DNA of 38,978 nucleotides from CAIOGO01 sp964447445 (GTDB lineage: Bacteria; Bipolaricaulota; Bipolaricaulia; UBA7950; UBA9294), in the NCBI GenBank assembly GCA_964447445.1, contig CAYUSW010000020.1, forward strand, positions 1 to 38,978, in the 5' to 3' direction. Positions 16,694-25,503 of this stretch are shown here, one piece after another (positions within the stretch are counted from its first letter, which is position 1; every line of letters begins with the position of its first letter). A program made the position numbers and the translations under genes. The notes beneath the pieces are model-generated. The model was not told the DNA's origin. It saw nothing but the letters and a program-made list of their open reading frames with translations, and searched no databases.

Positions 16694-17818
16694 CTAGCTG
16701 CTCGTCCCAAGGAATCCCCAGATGAGCGCGCCAACGCCCGCGAGCAGAGCGACAATCGAGATGAAGTACAGCGTGTCGATCTGCGTCTTCGTGTAGGCAG
16801 CGCTGCTCGCGACCGAGTCCTCGACCGCCTGCAGACGGACCTCGTACTGGCCCAGCAGTTCCTTGTTCGCCTGCAGGATGCCATCCTTCGTCGTCGTCAT
16901 GTCCGCGGACAGCGTGGCGATGGCCTGGTCGAATCCCTCAAGCTTCGCACGGTTGTTGTCCACCTTGATCGCCAGGGCGGCCATCGACCGCTCGAGTTCC
17001 AGCACCTTCTTCTTGAACGAGCCGACATCCTCGTCTTCGAGGGACTGGATACGCCCGGACAATCCGCCGTACTCGGACTCGAGCAACGTCAGGTTGGAGG
17101 TGAAGGTCGAGTCCATCGTCGCAATGTCCGTCGAAAGACTCGAGCGGAGGGCATCAAGCTCGCCGTAGACCCCGCTCTGGATTGCATCCAGGCCGGCGTA
17201 GACCTCCGTCTTCAGGCTGTCCAGAGCGCCCGCGAACCCAGACTCGAGGGCATCGAACCGGCTCAGGTACCCGGCATCCATCGTGCTGAGCTTTGTGTCG
17301 AGCCCTTGCCTGAAGTCGCTGTACTCCTTCATGTGCGCCCCGTAGGCGTCCACCAACGCGTCGAACTCGCCGCGCAGGGTACCGAGGTCGGACTCGTCCA
17401 CATCCAGCCGCGACTTCAGGAGGTCGCAGAAGGATGCAAGGTCCGTCAGACCACCCTCCAGGGCGTTGACCCGCGCGCGGAGTTCTTGATGCCCCGCACC
17501 AAGGGCGTCGACGTCGGTTCGCAGCCCGATCATCTTGCCCTCCGCCTGCTTGATCTCGACCGAGACGGCCGAGACGATGTTCCGCAGGTCGCTGATCTTG
17601 GCGTTCGTTGCCTCGATGTCCGACATGTTCGCTTTGACTTCCGTGATCAGCTCGCCCATGAAGTTCTGCACACTTCCAAAGGCAGACTCCATCGCCGCAA
17701 GCTCCTGCTCCAATTTCCCTTGGATCGACGAGACGCCTACTTCCTGCGCGCGTGCCACGAACAGGAAAGTGAGGAGCGTCAGGGCGGTCACCATCGCGAC
17801 AGAAAGCGCTCTCTTCAT
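16694..17818 (-). CDS. Secreted coiled-coil rod with C-terminal membrane anchor
   Basis: A 374-residue protein without a recognised enzyme domain. ATG 17818 has AAGGAGGAAG upstream and begins a clear signal peptide (MKRALSVAMVTALTLL...VARAQ). Almost all of the rest is low in Pro and Gly, with heptad-like Leu/Ile/Val spacing and repeated phrases such as LDALRSSLSTDIATMDS and LESEYGGLSGRIQSLE, which indicates a long coiled coil. The last 25 residues are one membrane helix (ISIVALLAGVGALIWGFLG). This is the layout of an envelope spacer or tether. It resembles the Thermotoga Omp-alpha rod in overall plan, but the SLH domain of that protein is not present. The gene has its own terminator. Role inferred from architecture only. 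Confidence 0.85.
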   Translation of the reverse strand: MKRALSVAMVTALTLLTFLFVARAQEVGVSSIQGKLEQELAAMESAFGSVQNFMGELITEVKANMSDIEATNAKISDLRNIVSAVSVEIKQAEGKMIGLRTDVDALGAGHQELRARVNALEGGLTDLASFCDLLKSRLDVDESDLGTLRGEFDALVDAYGAHMKEYSDFRQGLDTKLSTMDAGYLSRFDALESGFAGALDSLKTEVYAGLDAIQSGVYGELDALRSSLSTDIATMDSTFTSNLTLLESEYGGLSGRIQSLEDEDVGSFKKKVLELERSMAALAIKVDNNRAKLEGFDQAIATLSADMTTTKDGILQANKELLGQYEVRLQAVEDSVASSAAYTKTQIDTLYFISIVALLAGVGALIWGFLGTSS

Positions 17819-18275
17819 CGTCTTCCTCCTTGGTGCGTCTGAAGATGCCGCCCGAGCGTAGCGCGCTCCCTCGGCAGGCAAGAGGACCGCCGTGGCCGCA
17901 CCGGCACCGGTTTGTCTTGCCTGCGCTGGACAGGTGTCTCGGGCGCTTGATGTGTACGACAGCGGCAGGGCCGCACGTCCGCGCCTGGCGGCCGCGGCAC
18001 AAGGCAGGCCCCCGCTGGAGGACGCAAGGTTCGAGGACATGCCCGGCAGCCCGCAGAGCAGAGCACGCGCTCGGCGGCAACATCGCGACGCACCCCTGAC
18101 GAGCGAACCGCGGGTGTTGTCTTCCCTCACCAGTCCGCGTTGCGCCGCAGCGCCAGTTCCCGTCACCGGTGTCTCCCCAGGAAATGACCCATCTCCGGGG
18201 AAGTGAGCCGAGCGGCAACTACGCTAGTGCCTTGCGGAGCGGCAAACGATGCGATCTCCGCCACGGGGAGTTCCA
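17819..18275. other. Intergenic stretch between divergent genes
   Basis: About 450 bases between a minus-strand and a plus-strand gene. Open frames here are short and lack ribosome binding sites. No convincing promoter pair, hairpin or RNA could be assigned; a weak TTGCCT/TACGCT pair with 15-base spacing before the coiled-coil gene is not good enough to call. Confidence 0.4.
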
Positions 18276-18785
18276 ATGGAGACGGTAGCCGAGACGACAC
18301 GACAGGTGAGGCAGGCCGAGCGGGCAGACTTCGGGCCATGGCTTGACCTGGCCCTTGAGGTCGAGCCACTGTTCGGCCCGATGGCGCGCGATCCGGTCTT
18401 CCAGCGGGCCCTGTCGCGAAACATCGCTCGCGGAACCGCCTACTGCATCCGCGAGAACGACGATGCGCCCGGCTCTCCATTGGTGGCAGGCCTTCTCCTG
18501 TCGCCGCGCCCGCCGGCGCACCGCATCGGATGGTTGGCGGTGAGGAGGTCCGATCGGCGCTCCGGAATCGGTCGTGCACTCCTCGATCGCGCGCTGGCGC
18601 AGATCTCCCCCCCAGCGGAGATCCTCGTGGTCACATTCGGACCCGACGTTCCGGGTGGCGAGCCGGCAAGGGCCTTCTATCAGAAGATGGGGTTCGTGCC
18701 TGCGGAGATGGCGGAGAGATCGCCCAACGGCGCCTCCCGCCAGGTCTTCCGTAAGCAGCTAGAGGCCCGGGCCGCTACGTACTGA
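18276..18785 (+). CDS. GNAT-family N-acetyltransferase
   Basis: A 169-residue acetyl-CoA-dependent acetyltransferase. The acetyl-CoA binding motif A is seen as IGWLAVRRSDRRSGIGRALLDRAL (V-x3-R-x2-G-I-G), and the C-terminal motif B region as ARAFYQKMGFVPAEMAE. ATG 18276 is chosen because GGGGAG lies just upstream; the frame is open nine codons further. The substrate cannot be read from the sequence. The gene stands alone, convergent with another GNAT gene. Confidence 0.88.
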   Translation: METVAETTRQVRQAERADFGPWLDLALEVEPLFGPMARDPVFQRALSRNIARGTAYCIRENDDAPGSPLVAGLLLSPRPPAHRIGWLAVRRSDRRSGIGRALLDRALAQISPPAEILVVTFGPDVPGGEPARAFYQKMGFVPAEMAERSPNGASRQVFRKQLEARAATY

Positions 18786-18827
18786 CTCGAGCATCATCTC
18801 CATGAGTTCGGACCTGACCAAACGGCA

Positions 18828-18849
18828 AGCCCTCAGCCAGGCTAGGGCT
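18828..18849. terminator. Possible bidirectional terminator hairpin
   Basis: AGCCCT (18828-18833) and AGGGCT (18844-18849) pair, with a further AGCC/GGCT pairing inside, between the two convergent acetyltransferase genes. It overlaps the stop of the minus-strand gene and has no T tract on either side. Confidence 0.3.
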
Positions 18850-19396
18850 CGAGCGGCGCCATGAGTTCGTCGAGCGTCCGCGCTTCCCCACGCAGGACTG
18901 CGTACAGCGCCAGATCGGTGTGCACACCTCGGTCGAAGTGGGCCTTCCGCACGATGCCTTCGAACAGGAAGCCGCAACGCTCGAGGACTTGGCGGGAGCC
19001 GGCGTTGTCGGGGTGAGTGAGCGCCTGGACCCGCTCGATCTGTTTCGCCGAGAAGAGATACCCCACGAACAGCGCGACAGCTTCGGTCATGAATCCCTTG
19101 CCGCGATCCTCCGGCCGGAAGATCCGGTAGCCGATCTCGAGTCCCTGGTAGCTGTGCGACGCGCGATAGTAGTTCACGTAGCCCAGGACCCTTCCGCCGA
19201 GGTCCGTCACGAGCATCCGGCCGAAGTCATCCGTCCACCAGCCGTTGTCGCGGAACTGCTTGATCCATCCGGACTCGGACCCTATCGTCAGCGGCCAGTG
19301 GTCGCCGATCGTCCGCACGTCGGCAATGAGGTCGTACAACCCATCGAGATCGCCATCGCGCGCGGTTCGCACGATGACGCGTCGTCCTACGAGCAT
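18842..19396 (-). CDS. GNAT-family acetyltransferase, RimJ/RimL type
   Basis: A 184-residue protein of the Acetyltransf_3 type that includes the ribosomal-protein acetylases RimJ/RimL and many small-molecule acetylases. It begins with LVGRRVIVRTARDGDLDGLYDLIAD, and the acetyl-CoA binding region reads LEIGYRIFRPEDRGKGFMTEAVALFVGYLF, followed by ALTHPDNAGSRQVLERCGFLFEGIVRKAHFDRG, which is highly typical. ATG 19396 is preceded by GGGGGAGGTGG. The physiological substrate is not known. The next 230 bases (19397-19629) before the amidase-like gene hold no gene I can support. Confidence 0.92.
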   Translation of the reverse strand: MLVGRRVIVRTARDGDLDGLYDLIADVRTIGDHWPLTIGSESGWIKQFRDNGWWTDDFGRMLVTDLGGRVLGYVNYYRASHSYQGLEIGYRIFRPEDRGKGFMTEAVALFVGYLFSAKQIERVQALTHPDNAGSRQVLERCGFLFEGIVRKAHFDRGVHTDLALYAVLRGEARTLDELMAPLEP

Positions 19397-19629
19397 GCCC
19401 CACCTCCCCCAACCGCGAGGCTACCGGCTCGCACAGGCCCCTGCAAGCAGGCTAAGTCAGGGAGTCGCGGATGTCCCGGCCCGGGGCGGGCACCAGTGGC
19501 GACCGGGGTGGGTGAGCAGTGTCCGGCGACCGGCTGCGCCGTTCGACCCCCGCAGGATGCTCTCGGATGGGAAGCAAGCGAGGGACCTGCGACTTCTCCT
19601 TGTCGCGCGACGCGAGCTAGGGTGGCTTC

Positions 19630-20391
19630 ATGAACAGAGCAGCCGGTTCCTCAAGCAGATTGCCGATAGTGCTGATCGCGGCCGCGGCCGTGATCGCCGT
19701 CCTCGTCTTTGGAATCAGGGCGATCTGGCACAAGCCGGACGCATCGAAAGCATCCCGAAGCACCTCAGCCGTCGTGGTCGTCGTCGATCCTGCGCACGGC
19801 GGGAGTGATGGAGGCTCGACTTCCGAGGGCACGCTGGAGAAGAACGTGACCCTTGCGATCGCCAATCGAATGATCACGTTCGCGAACGAGTTCCCCGGCC
19901 TGCGAATCATCCTGACGCGGACCGCAGACGCAGAAACGTCGGCCGACGATCGAATCACGGTGGCCTCCAGGGAGGCAGCGCAGCTCTTCTTGGCCATCCA
20001 CGTCAACGCCTTCGGGCAGCCGACGGCGCTCGGGATCGAGACGCTCGTCGACAGCGCCCATAAGGCGGGCGACGCAAGCTGGACGTTCGCTACATCGGTC
20101 CAGCAGGCCGTCGTCGCATCGACCGGCGCCAAGGACCGAGGCGTGCGGGCACAAGGCACGTCGTTCTCGCGCCTGACTGTGCCGGCGGCATCTACGCTGA
20201 TCGGCTTCGTCACGACTCCGGAGGAGCGGGCGAAGATGACCGATCCTGCGTATCAAGATCTGCTTGCGCGCGGCCTCCTGCAGGGAATCGCGAACTACGT
20301 CGCGGCCGCCGGCGTGACGCCGGCCTCGTCGGCCCAGACAGTTCCTCTCGGCAAGGGACAGACCGCGAAAGAGCCTGGGACGACTCCGTAG
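19630..20391 (+). CDS. N-acetylmuramoyl-L-alanine amidase-like protein (Amidase_3), catalytic Glu missing
   Basis: Amidase_3 enzymes are zinc hydrolases that cut peptide stems off peptidoglycan. The N-terminal membrane helix (about 11-30) anchors the domain outside the membrane. The zinc ligands are in place: His56 in VVDPAHGGSDGG, Glu70 in LEKNVTLAIANR, and His124 in LAIHVNAF. The last family motif, usually a Glu two residues before Gly-Phe, reads STLIGFVTTPEE here, with Leu190 at the Glu position. Loss of that residue should abolish or strongly weaken hydrolysis, so this may be a peptidoglycan-binding or activator protein instead. The tail after 225 is a Pro/Thr/Ala/Gly linker. The ribosome binding site is weak (GGGTGG). 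Confidence 0.85.
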   Translation: MNRAAGSSSRLPIVLIAAAAVIAVLVFGIRAIWHKPDASKASRSTSAVVVVVDPAHGGSDGGSTSEGTLEKNVTLAIANRMITFANEFPGLRIILTRTADAETSADDRITVASREAAQLFLAIHVNAFGQPTALGIETLVDSAHKAGDASWTFATSVQQAVVASTGAKDRGVRAQGTSFSRLTVPAASTLIGFVTTPEERAKMTDPAYQDLLARGLLQGIANYVAAAGVTPASSAQTVPLGKGQTAKEPGTTP

Positions 20392-20587
20392 ACCAGGATC
20401 GCGCATCCAGCGTGTCAAGGCCCGCCGTGTTCGACTCGGGCCAAAGACGGCGCCTCGCGCTGTTCTCGCGCGTCGTACCGCAGCCGGAGCCCCTCACGCC
20501 CACGAGATCCTGTGCTCTGGAGACGGAACTCCATCGGTTGGGGTAGACTGCTCCGGAAAGCTTGGACAGAGCGGGAAGGGAGGGACC

Positions 20588-20941
20588 ATGAGGAACCGCG
20601 TTGTCTTCTTCGCGGCCGTGGGATGTACGCTGCTCATGCTTACGTCGTGCTTCTACGTGTCGAATCTGCGCCCCATTGCGGCGTTCACTGCGCTTCCGGC
20701 GGTCGGCACGACGCCCCTGGTGGTCACTCTCGACGCCTCGGACTCGGAGGATCCGGACGGGACGATCCTCGCGTACCTGTGGAACTTCGATGACGGTCAA
20801 ACATCGTCCGAGAGCATCTTCCCGTTCCCGCACACGTTCACAGTGCAAAGCGCGTCGGAGACGTTCACGATCGTCCTCACCGTACGGGATAACCAGGGAG
20901 GCACGGACACCGCCGTCCACCACGTTACGGTGAACCCGTAG
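20588..20941 (+). CDS. Lipoprotein with a PKD domain
   Basis: A 117-residue exported lipoprotein. The signal peptide ends in a lipobox, LTSC, with the lipidated Cys at position 21. The remainder is one PKD (Ig-like) domain: PIAAFTALPAVGTTPLVVTLDASDSEDPDGTI, then AYLWNFDDGQTS (the WxFGDG-like core) and FTIVLTVRDNQGGTDTAVHHVTV. ATG 20588 has GGGAGGGA upstream. Such proteins are usually surface adhesion or structural modules. The 195 bases before it (20392-20587) contain no clear gene; a lone TAGACT box has no matching -35 hexamer. Confidence 0.88.
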   Translation: MRNRVVFFAAVGCTLLMLTSCFYVSNLRPIAAFTALPAVGTTPLVVTLDASDSEDPDGTILAYLWNFDDGQTSSESIFPFPHTFTVQSASETFTIVLTVRDNQGGTDTAVHHVTVNP

Positions 20942-20959
20942 AGCACAGGCGAGCACGCT

Positions 20960-22000
20960 TCAGGGACTTGGGAGTCTGTCTCCCGTCACGAAGAACGTAG
21001 ACGTCACCTCGTAGTTTCTTCCCATCGCAACGCGCACCGTCCCGGCAGCCATGTCGTAGACGGCCGACCATTGCGTGGACGGTTGGCTCACCTCGCGCAA
21101 CAAAGCCATCGCATCCTCCGCGGTGAGGATCCCCCTTGCGGCGCGGAGCCGCGTCACCAGTCGATCGTACCGCCAGCAGAAGCCGGCTGTGTTCCCGCCA
21201 AGCGGTCCGACAAGGAAGTTCGTTGCTGCGTGCCACGGACCTTCGTTGGCCAGCGCAACCCGGTGCCCGGCGTGGAGTTCGATCAGCACCGCGCCTCCCG
21301 TTCGGTCGGCCACGAGGTAGTGAATCGGCGGCCCGCCCTCCATGTGAACGTTGATCCCGTCGAGCACGTCCAGTGCCTCATCCACCGTGGCTGCGTGGTC
21401 GAGCATCTCGCGGATCGCGCTTATCGAGCTAACATCCCGTTTCGCCGCATCGTACGGTGGCGCGGCGCTGGGCACCGCCGCCATCCCGACGACGAGTCCG
21501 CACTCGTTCATCCCGTCGAACGGAATCGCCGGTGAGGCGAGGAGGGGTGCACGATGCGCTAGCGTCGCCTCTTCCAACTGTCGCAGCGTCGGGGCGCCGT
21601 CGGGGTAGAGAAACGCCATATCCACAAGGGAAACAGACGCGTAGCCGTCGGGCGGCCGCGTGAACAGAAGGAGTGCCGGGCAGTCGTCCCAGTCGAAGTT
21701 GCGCCCGTAGAGCAACGCCGGGCCGTCCAGCGCAGCGAACAACGAGCAGGCCCACGGCGTTGCAGCCGCGCGTCGGCCCAGCGCACTCCTCCGGAGTGCG
21801 GCCTCGTAGGAACCGACGTACGTCATCGCATAGAGGGGGTGGGGCGACAGCCTCTTCAGGCTCGAGAGGGTGGCAACTTGGTCCTCTGTCAGGGACGAGA
21901 CGGCTTGGTTCCCTCCGGGAGTCAGGCACACACACGCAAGGGCGACGAGAGCCACCGCCGCGCGCACCCACAGGGTCAGACGAATCCCGCGCCGAGTCAT
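20960..22000 (-). CDS. Exported Ntn-type amide hydrolase (C45 / choloylglycine hydrolase-like)
   Basis: A 346-residue protein with an N-terminal signal or anchor segment (about 9-28). The region from TPWACSLFAALDGPALLYGRNFDWDD matches the family of linear amide C-N hydrolases and acyl-CoA:6-aminopenicillanate acyltransferase-like (C45) enzymes, in which a Cys becomes the N-terminal nucleophile after self-cleavage; here that is Cys85. A later FDGMNECGLVVGMAAVPS stretch fits the family's conserved Asn/Gly region, and the C-terminal half shows ATNFLVGPLGG. The natural substrate of such proteins is often unknown (N-acyl amino acids, bile salts, penicillins). Secretion suggests it acts outside the cytoplasm. 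It is divergent from cysK. Confidence 0.85.
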   Translation of the reverse strand: MTRRGIRLTLWVRAAVALVALACVCLTPGGNQAVSSLTEDQVATLSSLKRLSPHPLYAMTYVGSYEAALRRSALGRRAAATPWACSLFAALDGPALLYGRNFDWDDCPALLLFTRPPDGYASVSLVDMAFLYPDGAPTLRQLEEATLAHRAPLLASPAIPFDGMNECGLVVGMAAVPSAAPPYDAAKRDVSSISAIREMLDHAATVDEALDVLDGINVHMEGGPPIHYLVADRTGGAVLIELHAGHRVALANEGPWHAATNFLVGPLGGNTAGFCWRYDRLVTRLRAARGILTAEDAMALLREVSQPSTQWSAVYDMAAGTVRVAMGRNYEVTSTFFVTGDRLPSP

Positions 22001-22116
22001 GCCGTTCGAGAGGATAGCGCAGCCGGGGAGGCTCGTCTCCGGACGACGTTGCTGCGCGCCGCCGGTTCGGTGAGGATGTCTCGCAGCCGCAGACGTCGAA
22101 CAGAGGAGGGAGCGCA

Positions 22117-23082
22117 GTGGGGAGGATCTTCGAGGACAACGCGCAGTCGATCGGCAACACGCCCCTCATTCGCATCCGGCGGATCACGCGCGGGTGCCCA
22201 GCGATGGTTGCAGCCAAAATCGAGGGACGAAACCCCGCAGGCTCGGTCAAGTGCCGGATCGGCGCGTCGATGATCTGGGCGGCGGAGTGCCAGGGCCTTC
22301 TCCGTCCGGGCTCACGCGACGTCACCGTGCTTGAGGCGACGAGCGGCAACACGGGAATCGCCCTGGCTTTCGTGTGTGCGACGCGCGGTTACCCCCTCAC
22401 CCTGACGATGGCCGAGACCATGTCCATCGAGCGGCGCCGGATGCTTCAGGCGTTCGGAGCAACGCTCGTCTTGACCGACGGGATACTGGGGACCAAGGGC
22501 GCCGTCGCAAAGGCCGAGGAGATGCTGGCGGCAGAGCCCGCGAGGTATTTCATGCCGAGGCAGTTCGAGAATCCCGCCAATCCCGAGATCCATGTCCGAA
22601 CGACCGGCCCGGAGATCTGGCGCGATACCGAGGGAAGTGTCGACATCTTCGTCGCCGGTGTCGGCACCGGCGGCACCATCACGGGGGTGAGCCGGTACCT
22701 CAAGGCCGTCGCAGGCAAGCCGATTCGCTCGGTTGCCGTCGAGCCGAGCCGCTCGGCCGTTCTCACCGCCGTGCGCGCGGGTATCGCTCCGCAGCCGGCA
22801 CCGCACAAGATCCAAGGCATCGGTCCTGGCTTCGTTCCGGAGATCCTTGATCTCGACATCGTCGATGACGTGATGACGGTATCGGACGAGGAGGCGATCG
22901 AGTTCGCGCGACGGCTTCACCGCGAGGAAGGCATCACGTGCGGAATCTCGTCGGGCGCGGCGATGGCGGCAGCAGCGCGCCTCGCGCGAGATGAGGAGAA
23001 CTCGGGGAAACTGATCGTCGTCCTCCTTCCTGACGCGGGCGAGAGATACCTGAGCACGCCTCTGTTCGAGGGATGGTCCTGA
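22117..23082 (+). CDS. cysK: Cysteine synthase A (O-acetylserine sulfhydrylase)
   Basis: PLP enzyme that makes cysteine from O-acetylserine and sulfide. The PLP lysine is Lys45 in NPAGSVKCRIGASMIW, a form close to the enterobacterial CysK. Other marks are ATSGNTGIALAFV (substrate loop), GTGGTITGVSRYLK (phosphate-binding loop), and GISSGAAMAAAARLA near the end. At 321 residues the length is typical. The start is GTG 22117 with AGGAGGG six bases upstream. It overlaps cysE (TGATG), so the two cysteine pathway steps are translated together and the two proteins may form the usual cysteine synthase complex. No T-box or other leader was recognised in 22001-22116. Confidence 0.96.
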   Translation: MGRIFEDNAQSIGNTPLIRIRRITRGCPAMVAAKIEGRNPAGSVKCRIGASMIWAAECQGLLRPGSRDVTVLEATSGNTGIALAFVCATRGYPLTLTMAETMSIERRRMLQAFGATLVLTDGILGTKGAVAKAEEMLAAEPARYFMPRQFENPANPEIHVRTTGPEIWRDTEGSVDIFVAGVGTGGTITGVSRYLKAVAGKPIRSVAVEPSRSAVLTAVRAGIAPQPAPHKIQGIGPGFVPEILDLDIVDDVMTVSDEEAIEFARRLHREEGITCGISSGAAMAAAARLARDEENSGKLIVVLLPDAGERYLSTPLFEGWS

Positions 23083-24002
23083 TGCGCGGCGACAACGCCC
23101 CCGCCGACCGCCGGCAGAGCTGGGTGGCGCCGATCGCTGCCTCGTTGTGCCGACCCGCCAGTCTGCAATCGCCGGCGACTCAACCCTTTCCGTCCTCCTG
23201 CTCGAGGCGGGTCCCGTCATGCGTCAGCCTTCGCGACATCGTCGACGCCCTCCGTTCTTCGCTCTTCCCCGGATACTTCTGCGTGCCCGGGGTGTCTGAG
23301 AGCGATCTGTGCGGCCAAACGACGGCCGCCCTCGAGCACGCCGCCGAGCACTTGCCGGATCAGATCGAGCGAGGTTTCTGCCTGTCAACCGGGATGGAGG
23401 AAGGCCATCGCGACCGCGCGGAGGACATCACGAGAGAGTTCCTCTCCCGTCTTCCTGGCGTGCAAGCGACTCTGGCCACTGATGCGCAGGCCGCCTTCGA
23501 CGGGGATCCTGCGGCTACCTCGAGGGAAGAAACGGTGGCCTGCTATCCCGGCGTCTTGGCTGTTGCTCACTACCGGTTGGCGCACGAACTCCATCTCCTC
23601 GGGGCTCTGCTCGTGCCGCGGATGATGACCGAACTGGCGCACGGCCAAACGGGAATTGACATCCATCCCGGCGCCACGATCGGCGAGAGCTTTTTCATCG
23701 ACCACGGAACCGGCGTTGTCATCGGAGAGACGGCCGTTATCGGCAGGCGAGTTCGCATGTACCAGGGGGTGACGCTCGGCGCGCTCAGTTTCCCGGCCGA
23801 CGAGCGCGGGAACCCTCTCAAGGGCCGGCCGCGACATCCGATCGTCGAGGACGACGTCATCCTCTATGCAGGCGCGACCATCCTCGGCCGCGTAACCATC
23901 GGAAGAGGCTCCGTGATTGGGGGCGGAGTCTGGCTTACGACCAGCGTGCCGCCGGGCTCGCACCTACCGATGTCGAAAGTCCACCGAGCCGACAAGGCAT
24001 GA
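23082..24002 (+). CDS. cysE: Serine O-acetyltransferase
   Basis: Makes O-acetylserine from serine and acetyl-CoA, the substrate for the preceding cysK. It has a long helical N-terminus (about 40-165) like the plant/SrpH-type enzymes, then left-handed beta-helix hexapeptide repeats: IDIHPGATIGESFFIDHGTGVVIGETAVIGRRV with the catalytic His in IDHGTG, LGALSF, and GATILGRVTIGRGSVIGGGV. ATG 23082 overlaps the cysK TGA; ATG 23073 in the same frame is an alternative. The first 50 residues are Arg/Pro/Ser-rich and unlike the family, so the functional start may lie further in. The C-terminus reads SKVHRADKA rather than the classic Ile end that binds CysK. Confidence 0.9.
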   Translation: MRGDNAPADRRQSWVAPIAASLCRPASLQSPATQPFPSSCSRRVPSCVSLRDIVDALRSSLFPGYFCVPGVSESDLCGQTTAALEHAAEHLPDQIERGFCLSTGMEEGHRDRAEDITREFLSRLPGVQATLATDAQAAFDGDPAATSREETVACYPGVLAVAHYRLAHELHLLGALLVPRMMTELAHGQTGIDIHPGATIGESFFIDHGTGVVIGETAVIGRRVRMYQGVTLGALSFPADERGNPLKGRPRHPIVEDDVILYAGATILGRVTIGRGSVIGGGVWLTTSVPPGSHLPMSKVHRADKA

Positions 24003-24020
24003 CCTCTCCTGATGTGGAGT

Positions 24021-25406
24021 TCAAGGCCGTCTCAGCGGAACGATCCACGTCTCTGCCTGCTCGCAGACGACGATCGGCGCTGCAGTGCCCTCAGGCACGT
24101 TGAGATGCGGCGGGCAGATCAGCAGCCCGCCGCCCGGGATGACATAGCGCGGCGCGATGTCCTGCGTCACGAGGGTCCCCTCGTACACCTCGACCCAGCG
24201 CCCGGGCAAGACCACGACATCGATGTCCAGATCGGGCCACCCGTAGTCGGCTCGCAGGTTCGTCGCGTGCTCGAATCCCGCATCGCCGAGGAAGAGAATC
24301 CGGGCTCCTCCCACGTCGACGAGCCAGGCGAGATTGCTGCCGTCGCCCGAATGGCGCACAGGGAAAGCCATCACGTGGACGTCGGCAAGGACAAGATCGG
24401 CGGAACGGCCCTCGACGAACGGGACCGCTACAACACGGTCTGCAATGGCCTCGTACCCCGGGACGACCTCGAGCAGCGGCACGGTCTCGCTGACGCAACC
24501 GAAAAACGTGGACGGCGAGGCCGTGAGGTGCTCGACGACGAAGGCCGGCGTCACGTGGTCGTAGTGCTCGTGGGTGGCCAACGCCAGGTCGATTCGGTCG
24601 AAGGGCGGCTCGGCGGCAGCGATGCGCCGCTTCTCCCGCGCTGAGAGCATGACGGCGTCTCGCAGCAGTCCGTCAACGAGGATCCGGGTGTCGCCAGACT
24701 CGATGAGAATCGGTCGATAGGGGATGAACGTCAAGATGACGGGCGTTCCATCGGTCACCGTGTACGCCAGGCTGCGGGAGCTCGTGCGGCCGGTCGAATC
24801 GGTGAGCGAGAGGGTGACATGCTCCGTCCCTCGCCATGCCGGATCGCGGCGGGAGACTTTCAGACACCCATCACGGATGCTGCAGTCGAGCGCGACGCCG
24901 GCGGAGACAGACCACACGAGAGCCTCATCGCCATCTGGGTCCGATCCGAAGTGGCGAAGATCGAGAAGGCGGAAAGTGCGCGCTTCGCCGACAACCTGCG
25001 CGGGAATCCAGTCGATCACCGGATCGTCGGGAACCGCCTCGACGCGAAGTGCGACGGTGTGCGACACGCACTCGCCAAGCGGGTTGCAGACATCGAGCGC
25101 GAGGGTCTCGACGCCGCACCAGTCCTTGTCGCGCGCCCGGACGATCAAGTGCCGATCGATCGTCAAGCGGGCATCGAGAACGTCACTCGTGGAGACATGC
25201 CAGGCGAGAGCTGTATCGGGGAACGCTGCGTCTGAGACGCAATCGTCCAGGTGAAGGATGCCGGCGTACGTTGCGCCCTCGAGCGAAGCAAGCTCCGGCA
25301 ACGAGCCCACGACGGGCGCCCCTGTCGCGCAGAGGCAGAAAGCAGCTCCAGCCAGCCCAACCAAGAGACCCGACCATCGCTTCGCGCTTCGTTCAAGCAC
25401 GTTCAT
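24021..25406 (-). CDS. Exported metallo-beta-lactamase-fold hydrolase with two cadherin-like domains
   Basis: A 461-residue protein. A signal peptide or anchor covers about 12-30. Two tandem beta-sandwich domains of the cadherin/tandem-95 type follow (about 40-125 and 130-218), recognisable by the alternating LTIDRHLIVRARDKDWCGVETLALDV and CLKVSRRDPAWRGTEHVTLSLTD patterns. The C-terminal part (about 222-461) is a metallo-beta-lactamase domain of the UlaG-like type, with HEHYDH at 279-284, FPVRHSGDGSNLAWLVD, and ILFLGDAGFEH. Metal binding and hydrolase activity are likely, but the substrate is unknown. ATG 25406 gives the signal peptide; the longer open frame upstream runs into the next gene. 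It follows the beta-rich gene by 97 bases and may share its transcript. Confidence 0.85.
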   Translation of the reverse strand: MNVLERSAKRWSGLLVGLAGAAFCLCATGAPVVGSLPELASLEGATYAGILHLDDCVSDAAFPDTALAWHVSTSDVLDARLTIDRHLIVRARDKDWCGVETLALDVCNPLGECVSHTVALRVEAVPDDPVIDWIPAQVVGEARTFRLLDLRHFGSDPDGDEALVWSVSAGVALDCSIRDGCLKVSRRDPAWRGTEHVTLSLTDSTGRTSSRSLAYTVTDGTPVILTFIPYRPILIESGDTRILVDGLLRDAVMLSAREKRRIAAAEPPFDRIDLALATHEHYDHVTPAFVVEHLTASPSTFFGCVSETVPLLEVVPGYEAIADRVVAVPFVEGRSADLVLADVHVMAFPVRHSGDGSNLAWLVDVGGARILFLGDAGFEHATNLRADYGWPDLDIDVVVLPGRWVEVYEGTLVTQDIAPRYVIPGGGLLICPPHLNVPEGTAAPIVVCEQAETWIVPLRRP

Positions 25407-25503
25407 GCCCGGATCTTCGCACCCGCCTCGTGGCTCTTCAAGCATCGAACGCGCGGCCCCTCGCTCACTCCTGCGCGAAGCGGTTCTCCGGCTCACGGGA
25501 CGT

